In this document: positions 39,271-51,874 of the stretch, one piece after another | How positions within the stretch are numbered: the first letter of the stretch is position 1 | How the letters are laid out: each line of letters opens with the position of its first letter | NCBI GenBank assembly: GCA_034190875.2 | Contig: CM067351.1 | Coordinates: 9,142,500-9,206,499 of the forward strand | Source of the DNA: Urechis unicinctus | Lineage: Eukaryota > Annelida > Polychaeta > Xenopneusta > Urechidae | Length of the DNA stretch: 64,000 bases | Direction: 5' to 3' | Made by a program: the position numbers and the translations under genes | Notes under the pieces: model-generated | Told to the model about the DNA's origin: nothing | What the model saw: only the letters and a program-made list of their open reading frames with translations | Databases searched by the model: none

Positions 39271-40440
39271 CCCAATGTCTCTATAAATACTGTTTTACTG
39301 ACTATCGTTATTGCTCAGAGAGTAGTCAGTAGTTCTTTGCCCATTATCGCACTATGTTAAAAACGCTTAAAAACAAATCGTTTGGGATGCCTGAATAGGC
39401 TAATGATACCCTATATGTAATTCAATCTATGCGGTAAATTTGAAATATGCTTCTAATTTTTCAGAAAACCACAGAACAAGTACTAGATGTGCATGGTTGG
39501 ATGGGAAATCGTTGTTCGTTAGAATTGTTTAAAATTTATTGATAACTAGTGGGCTGTACTGGGGTAGAGAAGATAAATTGTCCCATCCATAAGCGAGTTG
39601 TCAGTAGTGTTTTGATTCATTTTCTTACGGTGAAAAATTTGTTGCAAAGACAAAATGGGTACAAATTAAACGTTGTAGCATTTGTGTAAACTACGATGAT
39701 GCCACTGGGCCTTATTTATTCAAAGCTGTTCATAAATACGAGATAATGAGTTTAGATGGCCGGTGGATCAGTGGGGATAGGGGTGTGCTTGAGGGCAAAT
39801 TGATAGGGCATATCAACAATATAAAATGTTGGCCATCGCATCTGGAGATTCGGCCGATGTGATCTAAATAAGACATAATTACGGATGCTATAACTCGATA
39901 GGATTGACATCAATGTACCGAACGATCAAAAGATCTTTTATCTGCCTTGTACCAGCTGTTACTGTTCGAGTTAAGCAGTGAATTATTAACAAAGTTTTCA
40001 GAATCCTATGTTTATCAACGCTGTCTGTATGATTGCATTAGACAGAGGTTTACTGTTTTTTTAATAATCCATCTTATACTAACCTGTCAGCAGTAAACAA
40101 TGAACATATTGGATGTTCGCCTGGCGAAGTGCTTGTAATGAGCTGAAAGGCCTCTGCCATAGACTTTACGAGAAAATAATATAGTACAATAATAAGCACA
40201 TAGGCAACAGTGTGGTTCATTCCTCGTCGTGTTTTGATAGATAAATCTTCAAAGCTCATCTGCGGGTATTGGTGGTTGTACTATTCGGGCCAATTGGTTA
40301 TGCATGGTTTCAGGACCTATCGTTAATATAGATACCAGAAAGTTTTAACTCGCACCATCTTTGCATGTCGTTTACAATTAGTTGGCTCTTGGGGCTCCTT
40401 CAAGTCTAATGGATGATTAATAATGTAGGTGAAAAACTAT

Positions 40441-40822
40441 GATAAGCTAACTGCAAGCCCGTTCCCGTGACATAGTGGTAAACTGCGTCGCCACTGGACC
40501 CTCAGGGTGTGGGTTCGATACCAAAGTGTGTAAGCCTGACTGGTTCACTGTGACTCTGTTAATCACGTTAAATGGCAGCCTAATCTCCGAAAGGGGATGG
40601 ACCCGCCCGGTAGATCAATAGTAACGCGCTGGACCTTCGTCCCAGCGGCGTGGGTTTCGCAACCCGGGCTGGGCGACGGGCTTGTGCCAAGTGGGCCCTG
40701 GCACTTAAGAGGAAATGTCTAAGCATCACATTACCCTCACCCATCATCGACGTGATATCACATCGTTGTTGCAAGTGACGTTAAACCCTTATATTACCGT
40801 TACCATTGCGATAAGCTAACTG
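40441..40822 (+). mobile_element. Dimeric tRNA-derived SINE with 13-bp target duplications, copy 1
   Basis: The element (40454-40809) is bounded by perfect direct repeats 'gataagctaactg' at 40441-40453 and 40810-40822. Its head has an RNA polymerase III A box (TGACATAGTGG, 40468-40478; TGGCATAGTGG in the paralogue) and a B box GGTTCGATACC (40512-40522). A second tRNA-like segment follows: 'cccggtagatcaatagtaac' from 40606 and a B-box-like 'gggtttcgcaaccc' (40652-40665). The tail has 'aagtgacgttaaaccc' and a short 'attaccgttaccatt' end. It has no coding capacity; mobilisation would depend on a LINE elsewhere. Confidence 0.85.
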
Positions 40823-41639
40823 AGTTTGTTTATCCTCAACACTAATTAAACATGCTTATAGATGTGTGCTACAGTGAGTGGTGAGGAGCAGCGTCACCTC
40901 TGTTTCAACGCATAAACCACACGAGTTGACGGGTGAATAGCTGGGTATATTGCAGTATATCATGAACTCAGCTATATATATGACTGAACCATAACGATCT
41001 ATTGCGACGAACCATGGAGGGGGACGAAATAATCCAATATTCATCAATCAATGTTGTGTAATTATTCAGCCATCAAACTATTCCCATGATATAAGGTTTA
41101 CCAAAAACATCATGTGAATAACCTCATGCACGACAATAATTGTAAAACAATATGTTTCAATAGGCGAGACAGTCGAAGATATCATCACAGCCACAGCACT
41201 GTTTGATAGCTGGACAACTATATCACAACAAGACATGTGTTGCACTTTAATTATTCCGGAGAACATTATCAAATTTGTCGCTGTGCTTACGTCAAATACA
41301 CACACGCGTGAACTCTTGTCCCAACATTGATTGTCTGGTTACGAATGCAGATTCGTGTCATATATAAATGATAACAAAAAACCCGGCCACGTCGCTCCTC
41401 GCCGTCCCACTTAATTGGGCTTGAATTGCATTCTTTTTACGCGACCCATTTGTATCACATTCATATTTCAAATGAAACCCCAATACTCCTTCGATACACA
41501 TGAAGTAAACACATCTTATTTATTAGGAACAATCCCAATGTATGGGGTTCAAATACCCGTCAATATACATCGTCAAACCAATTTCTAACAGAGGAATCAG
41601 CATCTTTAACTTTCACTAAAGCTTAAAACCATTAGCTCG

Positions 41640-42000
41640 AGGGTTAAGGTAAACTAGGATGGTCGGATTTATTTTGACCCATGATCAGTAAGCCCACGAT
41701 AATTGAAAACTCAATGAAGCATGAGCGGTCCCAAACATGGCGAGCATAACTGCACAGGATTACCAACTGCAGAATTTGGTCCGTCCTATATTATTATACT
41801 AGAGGGTATCCATGGTACGGGAGTGGATTATTAGTATCTTGAATAGACCCATCGTAATGGCAGCTGAATGTGAGTATATAAAGATAACATGCTGAGATAA
41901 ATCGACGTACGAACTAGTTGTAGCAGAATGATTTTCATCATTAGCATGAACAGCTCGCCCTTGAAAATGCTGATAAGGCAATATTGATATCACATTAGTC
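41640..42000 (+). repeat. Module R in C1, first
   Basis: Includes 'cgataattgaaaactcaatg', 'gaagcatgagcggtccc', 'catggcgagcataactgcac' and 'gggagtggattattagtat'. It is paired with 59645-59960. Confidence 0.75.
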
Positions 42001-43794
42001 CGCGCTGTTAAGCTTTTTCTTAGCGTTCATTAGGTTTACATTAACATTTAGTCCCTCAATCCTAAGGTAGATTGCGGAATTGCAATGCCTCCGGCCTTTA
42101 TTGTTCGCAAAATCATGATGATTGAATCCCGCACTTAAGCTGAGGTTCTTAATCCTAGCACCAGTTCCATATTATGGTCTCTAAGGAAAGCGATATTCCT
42201 ATGTTATGCAACATAAAGTGACGGTGACTGACCTGACAGCATCAGCTGTAATCATCGTGTTTATAAATGACGTTACACGACCAACAGAAATCACACAATT
42301 TTCATAAATCTCAGAACAAATCAATCTATTGAGTGTAGCGAATACATTTCATGGTCAGAGACAAGATCAGTAATGCGTCTTAATGACATGCGTCTAGTTC
42401 GTCTGCAGTCTGAGACAATTTCAGGCCAACTTTTTATGAAAAGCATCCCATTAATCAAAATGAGGTAAAACATTACAGTTTTTATTCATGCATCGTCCAG
42501 TAATTCCTGCCAAATAGGCAATCATTAGGGCCGACAAGTGGCGGCGAATCTGTTTATATTGGATCTTAAGCAGCTGTTCCATTAGTGACGTGACGCCATT
42601 GGCAATTGAGACATAGATGTTGAATCACAAATGAGCACTTTCGGCTTGTTGCTTTCATGACTAACGAAAACGAACATGCGATAAAGCAATGTTAAACACT
42701 CCGACTTTTTCCATTACAATTGAATAATCCCGCTTATATCCTCCACTTTAGATAGTTGCTCTCAAGCCAAAGCACTCGAATGAACTATGGGACATAATGT
42801 GCTTGCAGATCCTAGGAATTTGCTGTCGGTATTCAAACCGAAGCTCATCAATAGGTGATGATATATTCCCTCTCAAAGTTTTGACATTACATCTGTATGT
42901 TGCCTCTGTTAAGATAGCAAGATATGAATGAATATTAATCAGCAAAGTTTCTGATTATGCATGCAGAAGGACAAGGCCGAAACTATTGTTTGAATGAACA
43001 TGATATTGATTAAATTTTATGCTATTGTCTTTTAATACCGCTATGCAAATTGACTGAATGCAAAAATCAATAACACCGTGGAAATATATGATTAATATAT
43101 GGATATGTTTCCGACACATTATATGTGATTTAACTGTCTGCTTCAATGGGTAACTTCCAAAAACTCTCATCATTTCCCAACAATAAGCAGTCCACGCATA
43201 TTGCAATGTCACTGGTTATTGCATGAGCGAGTAACGTCATTATCCAAAAAATAAGATCAAATAGGTTCATGGTGTATATAGCAACGCAATAAGATACGAT
43301 GGAACATGCCTATACATCCAAGTATATTATTGAGCAATATATGACGACTATTTCTCGAATTAAGGTGTGAGAGAGCAGAATATGATGCATCACTTACACT
43401 CAGCTAGCCCTAACTATCTCAGATTAGACGACGAGCATATGAAAGCAACTTACAGCTGAAGTTTTGGAATATGTGGGGAGATCATACCTGAAAGTTGATG
43501 TCGTTTGATGCACATATTTATATGCTTTGCATAATAGCTCGGGTATTATGTGTGTTTGGCAAACACGCACTGTTAAATGTATACTTGCCCGACATTAACA
43601 AACGATAAATTGCCTAAGGAAATAAGGTCCATGTTCAGGGCTATAATACAACTCGGTTTAACCTTACAAAGAGTCACAAAGGCTGCTATGCAGGACATTT
43701 CTCTGTAGCTTATTTAACACCCGATATAGTCCCATGTCCGCGCTTGAGCATAGCTGATTAGGTAAAAACTCTTCGGGAAGGGCACCCATCAATT

Positions 43795-44020
43795 TTCACG
43801 AAGATATCGATGAACAACTGTCATCAGATTTATAATCAGCCAGGCGACATAAAATTACGTTATTTAAAAACTCAATGAGGAACAAATGGTTGTGAACACA
43901 TCGCCGAACATCATCAGTGATAGAAGATAAACTGTAGTATATCTTGCTTCAAAAGCTGATGCTACATATGTTTTGCCCATATAATAATAATGCAACACAA
44001 AGGGTCTGAAACACAACATT
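43795..44020 (+). repeat. Module R in C1, second
   Basis: Includes 'catcagatttataatcagcc', 'agaagataaactgtagtata' and 'ttcaaaagctgatgctaca'. The 3' half is missing. It is paired with 61590-61880, which retains the 3' part. Confidence 0.7.
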
Positions 44021-45319
44021 GTTTGCCTTTAACACCGACAAACGGTAGTCTCTACAATACTGATTTCCCAAATAGAAAGGTTAATATAGGGATGATAACA
44101 TTTGTTCATGCACAGCTTCCATTAAAGTCTTCAGCGGGTTGGTAAGTAGACAAGAACCTCATTGTAGCAAGAGCTCGTACGCTGCTCACCATCCTGTTGT
44201 GATAGTGCTTGTGGATTCATAATCATGCACAGTGGAAGGTCCAGGACGATATCACTGCGCAGCCGGGCCAAAAACAGTAACCAGTTAGTACAAAAAGCTA
44301 CGATTCTTGCTTGACTGCCCCATAATGATGGTGAACCGGTACTGCATTCAATACAAGCGTATGTTATTAGGCTAAATTCTGTTATCTACTCTCTCAACCC
44401 CTCATTTGTCCAATGGGTGATCCCTCATGAAGTGTGACAGAATAACGAAATTCGCTGACGAACAAACACCATAGAAGCTCATATCATGCTTAAAATCTCT
44501 TAAGCAGTTGCAGCTCATTGAATTTGGTTTGTATTTGTGCATGTATGTAGAAGTCTTAACTTAATACATTCATTTTACCCCAACAACTCTCTTGCAATAT
44601 CATTCATATATCGTGAATCATATGAGCTTATAATATGCAATTATAATAATGCATAGATTGTGTAATCAATGTATGTAGTACTTACCCGGGTCAGTGATGT
44701 ATCTTCAGTTTTATTGCCTATCGCATCACGAGATATATCCCACTTTTACGACACCGAAGAAAGAAGAGTCGGCCAATGCAATTTTATGCACCATTTCCAG
44801 CCTCGATCTTGATGTCACTGGCATTATTTACTCAAACTACCTCTGTATTGCAGCCATGCATGATAATACTCAACCACAACATCACGCTGAGATAGATGCA
44901 AACACCAAGCTAGCTGCAGAGCTCATTTTCCATTCCTTCCTATGATTTCCTCTCCTTCACGATAAGCAGTAATAACAGCGAGTTATTTTTGGATTGAAAT
45001 CTAAATACTTTAGGATGATTGTCAGCTGGGTTAATATGACCGCCAGTTGCCGTTTTTCCCACACAGCTAAATGTATGTTTGACAAATTTTACGGTCATTA
45101 GGTTTTCATTTTCGTTTGACGACGTAAACATGTTTTTCTAGGTTGCCCTAAGAGTCAGAGTTCCATGATAAGCGGCAAGACATAAACAGGTCTTCAGAAT
45201 ACAATAGCATGGCGTAAAATATGCATATGTTTGCTTACAACCTTCCCCAATGAGAGAACTCTGCATGCATCGGCCAATCAATAGTTCACGGACGGCAGTA
45301 CTCTCGATGATTAACCAGA

Positions 45320-45640
45320 GAATATCTGTTAACCAAGGTCATCAGATTTATTATCACCCTGGAGCAATAAACACCCGATAACTACAAATTCAGTGAACCA
45401 TGCGTGATCCAGAACATGGCAAGCATAACCATTGAGAGAGAATAAACTGAAGCATATCTGCCCTCAAAAGCGACGCCTACATGCATAATGCCCATAACAT
45501 CAAGTCAGAGTGCAACCTTGAAAGTGACATTATTATTGGTTTGCCGAGGAACCAATAATATTGACGTCTGGATGTAGGTTTTAATGTATACTGATGACAA
45601 CTCATACTGCAATAATTCTCACACAAAATGCACATTTTAG
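45320..45640 (+). repeat. Module R in C1, third
   Basis: Includes 'aaccaaggtcatcagattta', 'caccctggagcaataaacac', 'agaacatggcaagcataacc' and 'cctcaaaagcgacgcctaca'. It is paired with 63475-63690, which has lost the first third. Confidence 0.75.
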
Positions 45641-46010
45641 CACCCATCTGATCAACTCTATGATTATGTTTGCGTCCATCATTACAGATTAAGGAGTCAG
45701 GGATATTACTGCATACCATGTGCTCCTGAATAACACACGATCAATATTACCGTACAATATTATTATGCGAATCCATATAATTCGACTGAAGTATACATTA
45801 ACCCAACCGTGAATGTTACCACTTCATGAAAAATCACATGTTACGGAGATATATCGACTTAGAGAAGTTATCTAGATATCCAAATGCAGTTTAAGTCTGA
45901 CTGCACTTTCATTATTTTCCGTCAATGTTCGCGAATGTGATCATCACTTTAGCGTGTTTATCTGAGACGCGCGTGGGACAGGTCAGTGTGACCTCCACTC
46001 AGTCCCATAC

Positions 46011-46180
46011 AGTCCCGCCCTCTTGTGGCGGCGCTTCTGTGTGTAATAGAAACTTGAGCTGCGTTCCAATTTATGTGGCGCCACCAGTAGCACTCGAGTC
46101 TCGATTGCTGCATCACAAATTAGCCGACAAAACTCTGCTGGTCTATTGGGTTTCTTATGTAGCCTTCTTATTATGAACGC
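46011..46180 (+). repeat. GGCGCC-paired block, copy 3
   Basis: Holds 'gccctcttgtggcggcgctt' and, about 45 bases on, 'atgtggcgccaccagtagca' with 'ctcgagtc'. GCCCTCTTGTGGC (46017-46029) differs at 2 of 13 positions from the vertebrate CTCF core read as GCCCCCTGGTGGC. The first palindrome here is degraded to GGCGCT. Confidence 0.6.
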
Positions 46181-46720
46181 GTGGGGCAAATTTAGGACAT
46201 GGACAGACATGCGATAAGGTATTGTGGTTTATAACGCAGCATGTCAATATCGAATGTTCTCAACGACATAAATGTTCTATTTTCTTCGAGCAATGACGAC
46301 CAAAGATTCTGCACAGGATTTATTCACAAGCATTTCTGCCTTTAGCATTCATTTAAGGGGACCTAAAACGATTTTCCACCGGAGATATTCAGACGCTCTT
46401 TTGAAACGATTTGGCAAACTACATAAATGCTATAATCCCTTGTATGTTAACTTTTTGCGCATTTACATTGATGTATGGACAATACAAATTCCCATGTGAT
46501 GCCCAAAAACAAAATGAAATACTTATAAGCATAGAGTATTTTTGACTGGCGCGTTCACAGTTGTGATGAAGGATTTTCTCTTGCGAGTTAGGGACGCCGT
46601 CTGTGCACTCACGTTATAAGCCGATGTTTAGTACAGCTCCTAGTGTGAACACGAAACATGTCGTGTATATCACTTGGCACAAATCGGTCGCTTGCCAGTG
46701 TTTTAAAATGTAGCGTATGT
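46181..46720. other. Stretch without recognised content
   Basis: One short frame (46272-46499, 75 aa) of no recognisable family. I see nothing else. Confidence 0.4.
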
Positions 46721-47290
46721 TATTTTACTGTGGCGCTGTTCTATCACCAGTGTTCTGCTCTGCTGTACCATCACCGTTTTACTGTTGTGCTGTTCTATCA
46801 TCAGTGTTCTTCTCTTCTGTACCATCACCATTTTACTGTGGTGCTGTTCTATCACCAGTGTTCGGCTCTGCTGTACCATCACCGTTTTAATGTGCCGCTG
46901 TCCAATCACCAGTGTTCTGCTCTGCTGTACCATCACCGTTTTACTGTGGTGCTGTTCTATCACCTGTGTTCTTCTCTTCTGTACCATCACCATTTTACTG
47001 TGGTGCTGTTCTATCACCAGTGTTCTGCTCTGCTGTACCATCAACGTTTTACTGTAGCGCTGTCCAATCACCAGTGTTCTGCTCTGCTGTACCATCACCG
47101 TTTTACTGTGCCGCTGTTCTATCATCAGTGTTCTGCTCTGCTGTACCATCACCGTATTACTGTAGCGCTGTTCTATCATCTGTGTGCTGTGAAGCAGTTC
47201 CTTCATGATTGCATTTTGTTTCGCTCAATCACCCATAGTTTTGCAGCTATGCTGTGTTCATACTGCTGCGTTAACGATGATTGGCGTTGA
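46658..47290 (+). CDS. 210-aa frame through the minisatellite, unlikely to be a gene
   Basis: The frame encodes about eight 18-residue repeats of the type YHHRFTVVLFYHQCSALL, rich in cysteine, histidine and tyrosine. No signal peptide or known repeat family is evident. The other two + frames and a - strand frame (46703-47206) are also open across the array, as expected from a repeat unit whose length is a multiple of three. No paralogue exists in the window to test frame conservation. It is listed because it is the longest frame in 64 kb; I consider a repeat artefact most likely. Confidence 0.12.
   Translation: MSCISLGTNRSLASVLKCSVCYFTVALFYHQCSALLYHHRFTVVLFYHQCSSLLYHHHFTVVLFYHQCSALLYHHRFNVPLSNHQCSALLYHHRFTVVLFYHLCSSLLYHHHFTVVLFYHQCSALLYHQRFTVALSNHQCSALLYHHRFTVPLFYHQCSALLYHHRITVALFYHLCAVKQFLHDCILFRSITHSFAAMLCSYCCVNDDWR
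46721..47190 (+). repeat. 54-bp minisatellite with 162-bp higher-order period
   Basis: Full units start at 46735, 46789, 46843, 46897, 46951, 47005, 47059 and 47113, each exactly 54 bases, with partial units on both sides. A typical unit opens 'gctgttctatcaccagtg' and contains 'ctgctgtaccatcaccg'. Units 2 and 5 share 'ttcttctcttctgtacc'; units 4 and 7 share 'gctgtccaatc', so the variants repeat every third unit. Because 54 is a multiple of three and the unit lacks stops in several phases, long frames run through it in all three + frames and on the - strand. Confidence 0.95.
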
Positions 47291-49758
47291 GTGACATGAC
47301 TATCCATCGTATGGCTCAGTAATCCTCTAATGGCATGTTCCTATCAAAATCATTAATCTGTATGCTAACATGTAAGGAGTAAACATTATCACAAAATCGA
47401 CTTCCCTGAATTGGAGCTATGTGTTTATTTGATAACACCAACATAAGCACCATCAGCAAACTGAAGCTACATTGCTATTATAAAACCCTTTGCATGATAC
47501 CTGTTTAAACAACTTGCAGTACTGGTGTTCTTTGATTATAAAACGTTTAATAGGGATTCATTGCTAGGTACCGCAAAGTCCCTGGTCTAAAAAACGTGCA
47601 GATTAAACCCGTATGTGCATGAAAAACCAAATGAAATGTGTATCATTTGTAGTGCGAAAACACTTCAGTCATTGCCGTTCTTCTTCGCACAAAAATCAGA
47701 TACAGTTATATATCTATATCTGTATCACGTATGTCATTGAATTCAACAAACAGTGTTGTTGTTAACTTGTAGTACCAAGCAACTGTCATCTTCATCGCAA
47801 CCTCCGTACAAATGAATTACTTATTCACATCCTGAATAAAGTCCCTCGAGGTTCCCACCTTATAAAACGCTTGGTGACAGATCAGCTTGAGAAAGATACG
47901 AAATAGCTGAGGGTTTGCCAGAAATCACAGCACAATGATAAACTACTGTTTTGTGTTTTGTGCGAAACACGCAGCAAGAGAATAAAATACGGTGCCAGTG
48001 AGGCGCCGTTGCAAACTGGCAGTTAATTACATAGTGCCTGAGGATCCATCGTTGAGGTCAGGTGATATGCTATTGTATGATATGGACAGTGAAAAATGTG
48101 CACAAATGTCCGAAATTGTGTATGATAATACTTAATCCTTGATCTGCAAAAGACAACTCAAAATATGTAGCGGTGTTCACGAAACGAGTAGGCACATTCC
48201 AATGTCCCTTAACTGATAACAAATAGCAGTCGCACAATATATAAAAATAATTGCATAACCACAGTGTTGTGCTTAACAACAAAACGCCACAACGATTGAC
48301 TAATTGTAATATGACAAAAGTCATCTCCATCCGACGCAAATCAACAGACTTATCTCACTGGTTATCATTTGTTTTAGTTCAAGGGGTATCACTTCCATGA
48401 ATGAGATGAATAATAACAAGGTGTTTTTGGTTACCATTGTGCCAGCAGCCATTGTTAGAATTAAGCCGTTATATATCGTGACTTACTTCCGAACAGTAAC
48501 AATTCATGTAACCATTAAACCTGGCAGTGTCTTTGCATACGATTTAGGTACATAGTGTCTTAGTGTGATGGCACATGTCATCACTGACCTGTTGACAATA
48601 CGCAATGATGAAAAAGGATTCTTACCTAACGTGAAACTATATTTATGAATCCCCAATCACAATAATAACACTAATCAGCACATTTTCAATCCAATGAATC
48701 AGTAGCTTGGCAACCATATTAACAGCTGCTTGGTGTTAATCTTAACTGAAATTTGACAGATGAATCTTTATTCGCTACTCTCCTGGTAAGCTCGTCAGTG
48801 TGCATAATTGGTAGTACTAAAAACTCTTTTGTATAATGTATGGGTGAAAGTCGTATTGCAAACTTAACTATCATAATCGCAGAATCATTTTGTCCTTAAA
48901 CCTGCTTTGCGTTTCATGTACAATTAGTTGCTGGTATTTAATCAAATAGCTGATGAAATATAACTGTCGAATAGAAGTTTATCAAACTGAACATTCACGT
49001 AATTGCAATTTCGTCATATATCCATGATTAAACTCACGTGTGTCTTCTCAGCTTTTCTTTCATGTTGAAATCAAGGAAATAGACATATGGGCTGACCAAA
49101 GGGAATGCAAATATATGTATTCAAACAACTTTCAAGCTAGGGATTTTGCAATCCATGTTTAGTGTATAGAGGACATCTAGCCTGCCATTATGGTGTCCTT
49201 GAATAAAATCAGATTGCACAGCATATCGCGAAATATTCATTAATGAGTTCGGGACATGATTGAACACTTTCTCATTGTAGCTGCATGTTGAGCTTGACGC
49301 AATGCATATGTCACGCCACCCTGCTCGGCCTACCATTGAATAATGAATGAGGTGTTCTCCGCGTTGACAGCAATACTCTGTCGTTGTTGTTGATACGAGC
49401 TTGCAACGAACCACCTGAACAATTGAAACCTGACGCAGCAGGTATGGTGAAGAGAATGTCGAGTAGTAGCATCGATTTATCGTAACTTCAAGCAGATTGT
49501 CTTCAGATGTTAGTCACCCTTTCTTTGACAAGTATGGAGATAATGTCAAGAACGAATTTTATAGGAGTAAGAAGGGTCAATGAATGAATAAATTAACGGT
49601 GAAAGATATTGTCTTAGTTAATGAAATAGGATAAGCCTTTCAAACACTGTAGCTGGCAGCACGAACAAAGTTATGGTGTCATATGTATAAGTATCCGCCC
49701 AGCATACGAGCTTTATAATGTAACGAATATTTAGCTTGTCTCCCATATTGTTTGGACT
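47191..49758. other. Diverged pieces of the large unit, no gene
   Basis: About 47700-48150 is related to 15060-15490 and 5035-5400. About 48740-48960 is distantly related to 40220-40440 ('gtttcatgtacaattagttg' against 'gtcgtttacaattagttgg'); no SINE follows it here. The 97-aa frame on the - strand (49121-49414) is unsupported. Confidence 0.5.
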
Positions 49759-50244
49759 TTGTGGTTACGACGACCGTGTCTGAGTCATATCCACTATTAC
49801 AAGAAGCCCTACAAGACCAGTTTCTTCTGGATCTACGTTTATTACAGACGCGAAGGAGATCGATTTATCTTAACACCAGCTAATAAGGTGCACTTTATTG
49901 ATGTAAAATTAGTAAAGGGATCATTACTAGAATTCCAAGAGTAAGAATAACATAACATCAGATTGATACCCATATTGCGTGAACGTGGTGCGGTCATTAT
50001 CATGGTACAAGTAGCTGTGGACGACTCTGTAACGGCTTATTCGCAACATAGCATAAAATCCAAAACTTCAATCTGCAATATAGCTCAAAACTTGCTGTAC
50101 AAAATAAACGATTTCAATTCGAACACCGATGAACTAATTAAATATCTGCCCATTTCATATGTAACAGACGGGAGAAAAGGTTTCTTCTATAAGTGCAGTT
50201 TATATCAAGCTGATGATGCGTTAGATAACAGTAAGTCGGAATAG
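49759..50244 (+). CDS. Two in-phase open frames separated by stops, unrecognised
   Basis: Frames 49759-49944 (61 aa) and 49963-50244 (93 aa) lie in the same phase, separated only by two stop codons at 49942 and 49948. The translation looks more protein-like than most frames here (charged and hydrophobic residues alternate; for example FILTPANKVHFIDVKLVKG and ISYVTDGRKGFFYKCSLY). A good splice-donor consensus GTAAGA starts at 49941, exactly where the first frame would end as an exon, but I cannot place a matching acceptor. No second copy was found in the window. It could be a pseudo-exon, a transposon remnant or chance. Confidence 0.2.
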
Positions 50245-50759
50245 CACGAGCAACAATTGATTGGGACTGGAATGTATTCATATATTATTTGATAAAGCTG
50301 GTCTCATTGGCAGTGTGATTAAGCAGCAAATTCGGTCCTATTGTCGGAATCCTCAGGTAGTTTTATATAAACATGAAGTGAATCACCATTAGTAAGAAAC
50401 ACTGCAGTTGTTGATCGGTTGCCGGAGCTCAGATAGAAGTTGTAGTGGGAAATATCCTCGGGGAATGTAAATAAGTAATCGAAAATCTTCCTTACACTGT
50501 TTTGTTACATCCATTGAGAGCCGTGCTTAGATATGACGGTTGATATAAATTCACTGTATCTGAACTGCCTCTCTCTTATGCGCCCCGTTTTCTATCGCGT
50601 TTATTTATCAAATGAGACACTTGATGCTCCTTCAGTGTACATGCAGTAAACAGATCTGACCTTTAAGGAGCACTACCAATGAAGTGGGTTCTAGGCCTGC
50701 TGATGAGAAATAAACATCCGCAGATGTAAGTAATGCTCCACATAAGTAACATGGGAATT

Positions 50760-51640
50760 CCGGCAAACAAGGGTCAGGAGATTTACGATTACCCGGGACC
50801 CAAAAAAACTCCAATAATTGAAAACTCAGTGAAGCACGAGTGGTCCAGAAAATGGCGAGGCTTATAGACAGTAGTACCATGTCTATTTTAACGATGTGTT
50901 GCTCATATCAATATGCAAGAAAATTTCCGTATAGGTGGAGTGGATTATTGGTATACAGGGTAGACCCATCATATTGACAGCTAAAGGGAACGTTTTAAAT
51001 TGAAGTCACAATATGCCGAGATACATTGACTGCATAGTTTCAGCATGTCAAATAATTTCATTGTGTGTACAACATGTCCGAGAACATGTAGGGAAACAAT
51101 GTCGCTTATACACTTTCCCGAGTAGTCTCGCTCTTCATTGATATTCACCAAATTAACATGTACAACGTTCACTCTCTCAATCAGGTCATTGTAATAACGA
51201 ACAAACAGTAATGGAGTAGATACAACACGAGAATGCGAATGCCACAAGCCTTTTGTTTGCCTAACGGTATTGATTATAATGTTAGCACTAGCGACATTAC
51301 TTTACATTCGTGTGGTGTTCAAGGGCTATGATGTGTTAACTATATACAAAGATGCCAATTGACCAGACAGCATCAGCTGTAGTCATAGTGCTCCTGAATA
51401 AAAATACACGACTGTAAATGTCTTCAAACGAAGCCACCTATTTAGTGTAATGAATTTACAGCTTTGCAAGGGACAAGGTCACCTAAGCGTCTTAACAAAT
51501 TGTGTCTAGTCTAGCAACAGTCAGCATCTACCTCACTAATGTCGGACTTTTTCATGCAAACCCCCTTTAAAGCATTATGACACTTGACACATGAATGCCG
51601 AGTATAGTGTGGCCTGGTTTAGTGAACGAAGCATGTTACG
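50760..51640 (+). repeat. Partial fourth copy of the unit head, with module R
   Basis: 50760-51060 matches module R at 15972-16310 ('tattggtatacagggtagac', 'gttgctcatatcaatatg'). 51110-51270 matches 400-560 and 16800-16960 ('ttcattgatattcacca', 'caggtcattgtaata'). 51360-51570 matches 17100-17290 ('cagcatcagctgtagtcata', 'gcaagggacaaggtca'). Between copy 2 and this copy the order of the pieces is kept. The short frames found in copies 1 and 2 (402-596, 16800-16991) are broken here. Confidence 0.75.
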
Positions 51641-51874
51641 AACGAAGGCATAAATGGGATAAAGCAATGTTGCCTGCCTCACCACCATCCTACGCAACCA
51701 AGCTGCAATCATCGGAATTATTGTGATCCCCCACTAACTTATGCAGCACAGAGATAACTCGAATTGTACAAGAATTATTGGGTGCGATTCCATGAAGTGC
51801 AACTTATCTTTGCTAACAGCGTCTATAAAGGCTCTCTCGAGTTATAATAAAGGCGATCAATAAATGATGGTATA

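Larger units (their letters stand above)
39000..45920 (+). repeat. Large duplicated segment C1
   Basis: Collinear with 57794-64000. Anchors: 39001/57794, 40130/58125, 40460/58500, 42000/59960, 43200/61040, 45000/63150, 45700/63750. C1 has about 600 bases (39490-40110) that C2 lacks and an inserted retroposon at 39096-39270. Frames such as 42955-43212 and 44694-44945 have counterparts that are interrupted or shifted. I see no gene. Confidence 0.85.

Noticed and set aside
40454-40530. Possible tRNA gene
   Set aside because: A and B boxes are present but no cloverleaf with paired acceptor ends is seen; the sequence is the head of a SINE with target duplications.
46703-47206. 167-aa frame on the - strand
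   Set aside because: Antisense reading of the 54-bp minisatellite; it is open only because the unit length is divisible by three.
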